The position numbers and the translations under genes are program-made. Of a stretch of 64,000 nucleotides of DNA, positions 54,354 through 61,698 are shown one piece after another (the first letter of the stretch is position 1; every line of letters begins with the position of its first letter). A model generated the notes under the pieces. That model was not told the DNA's origin, made no database searches, and saw nothing but the letters and a program-made list of their open reading frames with translations. Origin of the DNA: Nereida sp024640765 (GTDB lineage: Bacteria > Pseudomonadota > Alphaproteobacteria > Rhodobacterales > Rhodobacteraceae); assembly GCA_024640765.1 (NCBI GenBank), contig JAHEEK010000004.1, positions 248,001 to 312,000 of the forward strand. Reading direction: 5' to 3'.

Positions 54354-55895
54354 CTACTGATCAATCAGCGCTTTCAATGCCGGTGATGCGTCCATGTCCA
54401 CAACCGAATATTTCGCACTGATATCTGATGCCGTAAGCGATACATTGCGCTCAGTGGCTGAACCGGACCCAACAGGACCAACCAGCGCGTCACCAAGCTT
54501 GAGGTAGAGCGCCCCTGAATTACCCGCCCGCAACAGAGGACCGTCCACATCTGCAGGAAGAGTATATTGCTCACCCGGCTGCAAAGTCTTTTCAAACACG
54601 CGCGTTCCTTTTGCGTCCGTGATGCGCACCCATGAAGGTTGCGATGCAACAAGGCTTACACTGCCTTTTGCTGCAGCGACGCTCTCAATAGGGCGAGTGC
54701 GCGGGCGCGGCAAAACATCCGGGGCATCAAGGTTTTCAAGCAGTGCGAAAAGCTCACTATCTTCCAGAGGATCAGCAACAGAATAGGCTGCACTCAGGTC
54801 AGCAGACGCAAGTTGCACGTTGTTTACAGTCGTTGCACCCTGCCCTGCGGGCCCAACGATTTGTCCGTTGACCTTGAAATAAAGCGATCCCGAATTGCCT
54901 GCCCGCAAAACGGGTGTCTCTTCGGTGACTGGCAGTGCATAGTTTTCACCTTTTTCGAGGACTTTCTCAAACAAGATAGAACCGTCGGCGCTTCGCACGC
55001 GCACCCATGTCGGGTTCACGGCAAACAAAACCACTTCCGGCGCGGGGCCGTCTACGACTTGAACCTGCGGGGCCCCGGCGGGTACATTCAAAGCAGCAAA
55101 ATCAACACCACCTGTGGCAAATGTTCCGACTGTGCCTGGATCAATTGTAACAATCGGCGCGTCACGCGGGGTGAAAACCGGCACATCAAGCGCCTCGGGG
55201 CGGTACAGCCGGTCTAACGCATCGTTGTTGCGCGTCGGCGCAAGTGCAGCGGTTTGGGTGCCAGAGCCCGACGCGCCAGTGTTTAGCTGCGGCGCAGGCG
55301 CAAGGGGGTCGATGCTTGAGGCGACCACGGGGGTCTGCTCCACCGGTGTGAATTCAACTTGCTGGACTTGGCGCAAAATGGACATGCCACCAAACCCCAT
55401 GCCACCGATTAGCGCAATCATAACGGCGACAGTACCAATGGCACCCGCATCAATACGCGCAAAAAGCGGTTCGGCTTTGGGTACAAACGGCGTAGCAGAG
55501 TCGTTGAATACATCACGGTACGCTGAGGCTGCCAAGGGGGCTACGGGGCGCGGGCTTGACGCCTCAGACGACATGCCATGCGCCGTGGCAAAGCCGCTTT
55601 CTTCACAGAACTTCTGAAAGGCCCACTCGGGGTCCATCTGTAGATAGCGTGCGTAGGAACGCACGTAGCCTGCAATAAAACCGGGGCTGTCAAAAGCACT
55701 AGGATTACTGTCTTCGATCGCTGAGATATATCCAGCTTTGATCCTAAGCTCACGCTGTACATCAAGAAGAGATTTTCCAAGGGTTGCCCGCTCGCCGCGC
55801 ATCATGTCGCCGAGCTGCAGCTCAAAATCATCGAACCCTTTTGGGGCGACGATTTCTTCCTCGACATCCTGCGGTGCAAAAATGCGCCCGATCAT
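54354..55895 (-). CDS. RodZ-like helix-turn-helix protein with duplicated C-terminal domain
   Basis: The 513-residue protein has an N-terminal Xre-like HTH (about residues 30-100; LLDVQRELRIKAGYISAIED), one membrane helix (about 148-171) and a Pro/Ala-rich linker. Two similar C-terminal domains of the RodZ DUF4115 type follow, at about 287-370 and 411-500. Each has WVR, a Phe-Glu-Lys turn, LRAGNSG and a closing SVAD/SVVD. RodZ ties MreB to the envelope to maintain rod shape. Two copies instead of the usual one make this protein longer than typical RodZ. I chose ATG 55895; an open frame extends 18 codons further. Confidence 0.85.
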   Translation of the reverse strand: MIGRIFAPQDVEEEIVAPKGFDDFELQLGDMMRGERATLGKSLLDVQRELRIKAGYISAIEDSNPSAFDSPGFIAGYVRSYARYLQMDPEWAFQKFCEESGFATAHGMSSEASSPRPVAPLAASAYRDVFNDSATPFVPKAEPLFARIDAGAIGTVAVMIALIGGMGFGGMSILRQVQQVEFTPVEQTPVVASSIDPLAPAPQLNTGASGSGTQTAALAPTRNNDALDRLYRPEALDVPVFTPRDAPIVTIDPGTVGTFATGGVDFAALNVPAGAPQVQVVDGPAPEVVLFAVNPTWVRVRSADGSILFEKVLEKGENYALPVTEETPVLRAGNSGSLYFKVNGQIVGPAGQGATTVNNVQLASADLSAAYSVADPLEDSELFALLENLDAPDVLPRPRTRPIESVAAAKGSVSLVASQPSWVRITDAKGTRVFEKTLQPGEQYTLPADVDGPLLRAGNSGALYLKLGDALVGPVGSGSATERNVSLTASDISAKYSVVDMDASPALKALIDQ

Positions 55896-56000
55896 ACACT
55901 GCCCTACCACAATTACCAAAATCGCACGCGCGATTCGAGGCGTACCCACGCCATTAAAAACTTAATAACACATAACGAACAGGATTACAGCAGTATGATT

Positions 56001-57224
56001 CTAACCGGTTAAGTCAGCACGATTCAGCGCACAATGGGACCACAGACTGTCCAATGCGCCTACCAATGCATCAATTTCTGAACGCCCATGAACCGGTGAC
56101 GGCGTAAAGCGCAGACGCTCGGCACCGCGCGGAACGGTTGGGAAATTGATGGGCTGCACGTAAATGCCATGGTCTTGCAACAAGTGATCAGACAGCACTT
56201 TCGTATGCACCGGATCACCCACAATCAGCGGCACAATATGGCTGCCGTGGTCAATTACCGGCAAGCCAAGCGCCTTGAAGCGTGTCTTCAAGATGGCTGC
56301 TTGTGTCTGATGGGCATCGCGCAGGTCTTGGCGGCGCTTCAGAACTTCCACTGACTTCGCCGCCCCCGCCGCAACTGCTGGCGGCAGTGAGGTCGTAAAA
56401 ATAAAGCCCGGCGCATAGGAGCGCACCGCATCCGCCATTTTGGTAGAGGTCGCGATATAGCCCCCCATCACGCCGTACGCCTTAGCCAACGTGCCGTTGA
56501 TAATATCGATCCGGCCCATCAACCCGTCACGTTCCGCCACACCGCCACCGCGTGGGCCGTACATGCCAACGGCGTGGACTTCGTCGATGTAGGTCAGCGC
56601 GCCAAATTCGTCGGCAATGTCGCAGATTGCTTCGATTGGTGCGAAATCGCCATCCATTGAGTAAATTGATTCGAACGCGATCAGTTTTGGTGTGTTCGCA
56701 GGCAGCGCAGTCAGTTGCGCACGCAAATAATCCAAATCATTATGCTTGAAAATACGTTTATCGCCACCGTTGCGGCGAATGCCTTCTATCATAGACGCGT
56801 GGTTCAACGCATCAGACAAAATCACCAATCCAGGAAACAGCTTAGGCAGCGTTGAAAGTGTGGCGTCATTCGCAATGTAAGCGGACGTAAACAGCAGCGC
56901 CGCTTCTTTGCCGTGAAGATCCGCCAATTCCGCCTCAAGGCGTTTATGATAAACGGTCGTGCCAGAAATATTGCGCGTCCCGCCAGAGCCCGCGCCCGTC
57001 GCATCAAGCGCTTCATGCATTGCGGTCAGTACTTCTTCGTTCTGCCCCATACCCAAATAATCGTTGCCGCACCAAACAGTTACTGGTTTACGGTTGCCGT
57101 CGGGATGTGTCCACTCAGCGTGCGGATATTGCCCCCGCGTCCGTTCAATATCAATAAACGTGCGGTAACGGCCTTCGTCGTGAAGGCGTTGCAGGGCTGC
57201 ATCTAGCTGTGTGTCAAACGTCAT
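56001..57224 (-). CDS. hemA: 5-aminolevulinate synthase
   Basis: Condenses glycine and succinyl-CoA, the first step of tetrapyrrole synthesis in alphaproteobacteria (C4 pathway). The 407-residue PLP protein has Lys248 in NGTLAKAYGVMGGY, the GCND-type start WCGNDYLGMGQ and the conserved GTRNISGTTVYHKRLE. The start ATG 57224 is supported by the family N terminus MTFDTQLDAAL. It supplies heme for the cytochrome c maturation system in this window. Confidence 0.97.
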   Translation of the reverse strand: MTFDTQLDAALQRLHDEGRYRTFIDIERTRGQYPHAEWTHPDGNRKPVTVWCGNDYLGMGQNEEVLTAMHEALDATGAGSGGTRNISGTTVYHKRLEAELADLHGKEAALLFTSAYIANDATLSTLPKLFPGLVILSDALNHASMIEGIRRNGGDKRIFKHNDLDYLRAQLTALPANTPKLIAFESIYSMDGDFAPIEAICDIADEFGALTYIDEVHAVGMYGPRGGGVAERDGLMGRIDIINGTLAKAYGVMGGYIATSTKMADAVRSYAPGFIFTTSLPPAVAAGAAKSVEVLKRRQDLRDAHQTQAAILKTRFKALGLPVIDHGSHIVPLIVGDPVHTKVLSDHLLQDHGIYVQPINFPTVPRGAERLRFTPSPVHGRSEIDALVGALDSLWSHCALNRADLTG

Positions 57225-57309
57225 GTGTCTCTCCCGATGGGGCGCTTATAGGGTATATAGGGTCCAGAAATCCACCAGCACACGCTACATATTGTCACTT
57301 TGCGCCAGA

Positions 57310-57888
57310 TCAATCCTGAATAGCGATGAGACAGTCGTCCGTTTGGGCTTGCTCAGCACATGCACTCAGCGCCGCAGACGCGGCCCCTTCACCGGTTGCA
57401 ACTATAAAAGTCCCCACTGTGGGAGAGATCGCAAACGCCTTCTCACCGCGCACGCGGCGGTAAGATTTGCGCCATGCTTCTGTAGCACCGTGCGATAAAG
57501 TCAGCTCAACCGGCTCAAAGTTTCGCGGGCGCACCATTGCAACGAGCTCGCAGGCGGCTTCGCCCCTTTTGGCCGCGTCACAGGCTGACAACGCTTTAGC
57601 ACGGGCAACGTCCATCGTGTGATCGTTGGCCGCGGCGATCGTAGCTGGATTCAAGATCCCATCATCTGGTGATGCGGCAATTGCTGCGTAATAAAGTTGC
57701 TGTTCGGCCACTTGTTCAACCAAGGTAGCATTATCAGGTGTCAGCCAGTCGCGGGGGATCAACTCAACTTCACGGCCCTTCAGGCTGAACAATTCCGCTT
57801 TTGCCTCAGCATTACTGACCGGCTCTGCGCCTGCAACCACCCCAAATACCCACAGCGAAAACACCCCAATCGCCCCAACAATACGCAT
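57310..57888 (-). CDS. Conserved periplasmic hypothetical protein upstream of hemA
   Basis: The 192-residue protein has an N-terminal signal peptide (MRIVGAIGVFSLWVFGVVAGA) and a mature part with two cysteine pairs (CDAAKRGEAACE; CAEQAQTDDC). Between them is KAFAISPTVGTFIVATGEGAASAALSAC. I do not recognise a functional domain. Proteins of this kind have at times been labelled 5-aminolevulinic acid synthase, but they have no PLP-enzyme sequence, so that name is almost certainly carried over from the hemA neighbour. It sits 85 bases upstream of hemA. Confidence 0.7.
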   Translation of the reverse strand: MRIVGAIGVFSLWVFGVVAGAEPVSNAEAKAELFSLKGREVELIPRDWLTPDNATLVEQVAEQQLYYAAIAASPDDGILNPATIAAANDHTMDVARAKALSACDAAKRGEAACELVAMVRPRNFEPVELTLSHGATEAWRKSYRRVRGEKAFAISPTVGTFIVATGEGAASAALSACAEQAQTDDCLIAIQD

Positions 57889-57997
57889 GATTTCGCCCCT
57901 TTGTTCCCAATTTCTGTTAACCTATATTCTGTTTCTGGACAGGTCCACCAAAGGCTCCTAGGGTGCGGCAAAACTTAGCTAAAAATAAGGCGCTAGC

Positions 57998-59374
57998 ATG
58001 TCCAATCTCGATCCGGTCCTGTCACATATCGACGAAAACCTCAGCGCCGCGACCGAGCGCCTTTTCGAGTTGATGCGCATCCCGTCGATCTCAACAGACC
58101 CCGCTTTCAAAGAACACTGTGACGCAGCCGCAGATTGGTTGGTAAGTGATTTGGCTTCAATGGGTGTGACCGCAACAAAACGCGCAACACCAGGCCATCC
58201 AATGGTGGTTGGTCATACAAATGGGACGGGAAAACACGTCACATTTTATGGCCATTATGACGTGCAACCCGTTGATCCGCTTGATCTTTGGCATAGTGAC
58301 CCCTTCGCTCCCGCGCTTGAGGATACGGACGCGGGCAAAGTCATTCGCGGGCGTGGCGCGGCAGACGACAAAGGCCAGTTGATGACCTTTGTGGAGGCGT
58401 GTCGCGCGTGGATCTCTGTGCACGGAAGCCTGCCCATCAACGTCAGCTTTTTCTTTGAAGGCGAAGAAGAAAGCGGCTCGCCTTCTTTGATCCCGTTCAT
58501 GCGCGAAAACAAAGACGAGCTGTCCTCTGATCTGGCGCTGATCTGCGATACAGGCATGTTCGACCGCAAAACACCCGCTATCTCAACACAGTTGCGTGGC
58601 CTTTTGGGTGAAGAGCTTACCATCACGGGACCACGGATTGACCTGCATTCTGGCATGTACGGCGGGGCTGCCATTAACCCTATTCGCGTGCTGTCAAAAA
58701 TCATTGCATCCCTGCATGACGCTGAAGGTCGCGTGACTGTCCCCGGCTTTTATGAGGGCGTGCCCGAAATGTCGCCTAAACTTCAAAAGCAGTGGGAAGA
58801 TTTGAACTTTGATGATGCGGCATTTCTTGAAGCGGTTGGCTTGTCTGAACTGGCGAGTGAGCACGGCAAAACCGCCCTTGAAATGTTATGGGCGCGCCCG
58901 ACCTGTGAGGTGAACGGCATCAACGCGGGCTACACTGGCGACGGGTTCAAAACCGTGCTGCCATCGAAAGCCAGCGCAAAGATCAGCTTCCGCCTTGTTG
59001 GCACCCAAGATCCCCACGCGATCCGTGCAGCGTTCCGCCAAATGGTCCAAGATGCCTTGCCAGCTGATTGTAGCGTTGAATTCAAAGGCCACGGAAATTC
59101 ATCAGCCGTACAAATGTCCACGGCTGATCCGGCGTTTGAAAAAGCGCGTCTTGCGCTGTCGGATGAGTGGCCAAACCCTGCGGCGTTTGTGGGCTGCGGA
59201 GGCTCAATTCCGATCGCGGGACACTTCAAAACCGAATTGGACACAGACGCGATGCTGATTGGCTTTGGCCGCGATGATGATGCAATCCACTCACCCAACG
59301 AAAAATATGACCTTGAGAGTTTCCACAAAGGGATGCGCAGTTGGGCACGGGTGCTGGACGCGCTGTCACGGTAG
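57998..59374 (+). CDS. M20-family dipeptidase
   Basis: The 458-residue protein has the metal-binding motifs TFYGHYDVQPVDP, RGAADDKGQLM and FEGEEESGS of the M20 family and the dimerisation domain inserted in the middle (LPSKASAKISFRLVG). It resembles cytosolic di-/tripeptidases of the CNDP type. The substrate cannot be fixed. The start ATG 57998 is consistent with the family N terminus. A strong terminator follows. Confidence 0.92.
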   Translation: MSNLDPVLSHIDENLSAATERLFELMRIPSISTDPAFKEHCDAAADWLVSDLASMGVTATKRATPGHPMVVGHTNGTGKHVTFYGHYDVQPVDPLDLWHSDPFAPALEDTDAGKVIRGRGAADDKGQLMTFVEACRAWISVHGSLPINVSFFFEGEEESGSPSLIPFMRENKDELSSDLALICDTGMFDRKTPAISTQLRGLLGEELTITGPRIDLHSGMYGGAAINPIRVLSKIIASLHDAEGRVTVPGFYEGVPEMSPKLQKQWEDLNFDDAAFLEAVGLSELASEHGKTALEMLWARPTCEVNGINAGYTGDGFKTVLPSKASAKISFRLVGTQDPHAIRAAFRQMVQDALPADCSVEFKGHGNSSAVQMSTADPAFEKARLALSDEWPNPAAFVGCGGSIPIAGHFKTELDTDAMLIGFGRDDDAIHSPNEKYDLESFHKGMRSWARVLDALSR

Positions 59375-59399
59375 CTGATCCCTTTCCTGCAAAAAAATC

Positions 59400-59434
59400 A
59401 AAGCGCGGTGGTGAACAACCATCGCGCTTTTTTT
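59400..59434. terminator. Bidirectional terminator after the M20 peptidase
   Basis: Stem AAAGCGCGGTGGT / ACCATCGCGCTTT with one wobble pair, seven T on the right and an A-run on the left. It can also end the minus-strand tRNA transcript. Confidence 0.88.
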
Positions 59435-59520
59435 CATAGGAGGTGAATGAAGCGCGAACTGAAACAACCAAATATATGATCGTCCAACTAGAACTACTGA
59501 TGTCTGAAAGAGGGTGAGAG

Positions 59521-59597
59521 TGGCGCGGTTGACGGGGCTCGAACCCGCGACCCCCGGCGTGACAGGCCGGTACTCTAACCAGCTGAGCTACAACCGC
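59521..59597 (-). tRNA. tRNA-Asp (GTC)
   Basis: 77 bases including the encoded CCA. Acceptor stem GCGGTTG / CAACCGC with discriminator G, anticodon arm CCGGC CTGTCAC GCCGG with anticodon GTC, T arm GTTCGAGC. It differs from the neighbouring copy in one D-loop base. Confidence 0.97.
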
Positions 59598-59631
59598 GCA
59601 TCTCACACGTTTAGTTTGGACTTAGCAGCGA

Positions 59632-59708
59632 TGGCGCGGTTGACGGGGCTCGAACCCGCGACCCCCGGCGTGACAGGCCGGTACTCTAACCAACTGAGCT
59701 ACAACCGC
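59632..59708 (-). tRNA. tRNA-Asp (GTC), second copy
   Basis: 77 bases including the encoded CCA, with the same acceptor and anticodon arms as the first copy (anticodon GTC). It differs from it only in the D loop (AGTTGG versus AGCTGG). The copies are 34 bases apart. Confidence 0.97.
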
Positions 59709-59902
59709 CCACTGCTACACGCCAAACCGGACGCGTTCCGTGCAGATACCCACGCACCGCCACCCCGTCAAGCGGAAGTCGCGGCATTTTGTAACAAAAA
59801 TTCAATTATTTCAGTGGCGGTAGTTGAAGTCATAAAAACGCTTCTAAAAACGCAACTTAAGCACAGTGCATTTGCGGCGTGAATAATAACATCGGGAGGG
59901 AA

Positions 59903-59978
59903 TGGTGGGTCGTGAGAGGCTCGAACTCCCGACATCTTCCGTGTAAAGGAAGCGCTCTACCAACTGAGCTAACGACCC
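59903..59978 (-). tRNA. tRNA-Val (TAC)
   Basis: 76 bases including the encoded CCA. Acceptor stem GGGTCGT / ACGACCC, anticodon arm CTTCC TTTACAC GGAAG with anticodon TAC, T arm GTTCGAGC. It is upstream of the two tRNA-Asp genes on the same strand; the 194-base spacer shows no gene. Confidence 0.97.
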
Positions 59979-60033
59979 GATGAACGGTGTATTAGCGCCA
60001 AACCTTTGGGCGCTGCAACCCCCTTTTTCACCC

Positions 60034-60621
60034 TTATTCGAGTTTTGTCTGAACACCACCGCTCAGACGGTACACAACACCCTGCCCGCCCGGCAATTTC
60101 CCAAGGTTTTCTGTGGGTTGCCCCAAAACGACCGCCCGCAGCATTCGGCTGGTAATCCCGTGGGTGATAAGCACGGTTGGCCCTGTCAGACTATCAATTA
60201 ATGATTGCGCGCGGATGCGAAGCGCCTCAAACCCCTCGCCCTGCGGCGCGTATTCGTAAAGCGCGAGCGCCCCGTCCGGCGTATCTTCAACCACTGCATA
60301 GCTTGGCAGCTCCGCAAGGCAGTCCTGACGCAGGCGTCCTGACCATGTGCCAACAGTAATTTCCGCAAGAAGGTCATTTGTCTCAATTTCGCCTAAACCC
60401 GCCACTGCAATTTCAGCAGTTTGCAAAGCCCGACCTTGGGGGCTGCTCAGCACGTGCCACCCGTCGATCCCAATACGTTTGAGTATCGCGTGTTGCGCTG
60501 CGGCCTGCTGACGGCCAAGTGGCGTCAGGTCGCTATCAAGAGCACCCTGCATCCGGCCTTCACGGTTCCATTCTGTTTCGCCATGGCGCATGATCAATAG
60601 GTCCGGATAAGTTTTGTTCAT
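60034..60621 (-). CDS. Histidine phosphatase (phosphoglycerate mutase-like)
   Basis: The 195-residue protein has the RHG motif LIMRHGETEWN and the second catalytic His in VLITHGITSRMLR. It is probably a broad phosphatase, not a glycolytic mutase, as its length and Glu-loop fit the single-domain phosphatase group. I chose ATG 60621; GAGGT lies nine bases upstream. It is 60 bases downstream of the HU gene. Confidence 0.85.
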   Translation of the reverse strand: MNKTYPDLLIMRHGETEWNREGRMQGALDSDLTPLGRQQAAAQHAILKRIGIDGWHVLSSPQGRALQTAEIAVAGLGEIETNDLLAEITVGTWSGRLRQDCLAELPSYAVVEDTPDGALALYEYAPQGEGFEALRIRAQSLIDSLTGPTVLITHGITSRMLRAVVLGQPTENLGKLPGGQGVVYRLSGGVQTKLE

Positions 60622-60681
60622 CCCAGCTTTACCTCGATTATCTTGGATCAAGCTGGGGCGGTCCCTATCACGATCCGGCTG

Positions 60682-61069
60682 TTATTCGGCGTCTACGCCA
60701 GCTCCATGCACCGTTTTGCGTTGCCGGATTTTGCAGACAAACACTTTTGCACCAGCCATTTCTTTTTGTCGATTGATCTTCAGCTTACCAAAAGGCTGCA
60801 GATTGAGTTCTTCACCCTTTGCCAACGCATCCCCGAGCACATCAAGCATCGCCTCGACAACAGGTTTAGCGTCTTTGCGCTTTGCGCCGCTTTTAATGAC
60901 GACACGGTCGATCAACTCTTTTTTTGCGAAGGCTAGGCGTTACCTCAACCGGTGCAGAGCCTATCCCCGTTTTCACCACCACAACGTTTGATCCAGCTGG
61001 TGTGTCTGATGTTTTGCTTTTTGCTGTGGATACAGCCGCTTGAACCGGTGATTTAGGTGTCTTGGCCAT
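60682..61069 (-). pseudogene. HU-family DNA-binding protein with A7 frameshift
   Basis: From ATG 61069, with a strong AGGAGG seven bases upstream, the frame reads a Lys/Thr/Ser/Ala-rich N-terminal extension ending LRKK. Then comes a run of seven A (60919-60925 on the plus strand as T). With six A it would continue ELIDRVVIKSGAKRKDAKP, then VVEAMLDVLGDALAKGEELN and LQPFGKLKINRQKE, a typical HU core. With seven the frame shifts into RVDRP. The total length is 3n+1, which fits one inserted base. The HU core also opens at TTG 60915 without a ribosome site. It may be a real lesion, a sequencing error or a recoding site. HU proteins bend DNA in the nucleoid. Confidence 0.75.
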
Positions 61070-61318
61070 AATGCGGCCTCCTACTTATTAAACGTTTCCA
61101 ATACACTAGCAGGCTAGCGCAAAGCCCGCAGACCAGCTACACCCGACATGGACAAAGGGTTAATTGGGCCCGCCGCGCACCCACCTGTTGTCTCTGCGCA
61201 CCACTTTTGGGCCGTTTTGCGTCGGATTAAGTCATATTTTACACAATAATTGACCATGACCAGCAAGATGATATGACGAGGCATAGTTATAAACTTGCGG
61301 TCTATGAAAGCTTTCAAA

Positions 61319-61498
61319 ATGAAAAAAACAATTATCACAACATGTGCAGTACTGGCATTCGCAACACCAACATTCGCTGGCGGCTTGTCCGACGCAATGG
61401 TTGCTCCAGAAGTTATCGCTGCTGATACAACATCAAGCAGCTCACAAGGCATCCTGGTTCCAATCATGGCGCTTTTGTTGCTCGCAGCTGCAAGCTAA
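61319..61498 (+). CDS. Small secreted or membrane-attached protein
   Basis: The 59-residue protein from ATG 61319 has a signal peptide (MKKTIITTCAVLAFATPTFA) cut before GGLSDAM. A short Ser/Thr-rich stretch (TTSSSSQ) follows, then a C-terminal hydrophobic helix (GILVPIMALLLLAAAS). Proteins of this layout occur in related roseobacters, from my recollection, with no known function. In-frame starts at 61304 and 61295 are possible but lack ribosome sites. It ends at a terminator. Confidence 0.65.
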   Translation: MKKTIITTCAVLAFATPTFAGGLSDAMVAPEVIAADTTSSSSQGILVPIMALLLLAAAS

Positions 61499-61530
61499 GC
61501 CTAAACGCTTAGTAAAAAGAACTTGGGAGA

Positions 61531-61556
61531 GGCCTGCCATTTTGGCGGGCCTTTTT
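61531..61556 (+). terminator. Rho-independent terminator after the small secreted protein gene
   Basis: Stem GGCCTGCC / GGCGGGCC (one wobble), five-base loop, five T. Confidence 0.88.
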
Positions 61557-61635
61557 CGTTTATAACTACGGGTGTGCGAAGGTTCCAAAGTAAGGGTCCC
61601 CGCCTATGCACCGCCCAAGCGTAAACTTCACAAAC

Positions 61636-61661
61636 AAAAAGGCCGCAGAAAATCTGCGGCC
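61636..61661 (-). terminator. Terminator for lon
   Basis: Perfect stem GGCCGCAGA / TCTGCGGCC with a three-base loop, followed on the minus strand by TTTTTG. It lies 37 bases after the lon stop. Confidence 0.88.
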
Positions 61662-61698
61662 CTTACGTATTCTATCGCTCAGCTACACAAGCAATTGC

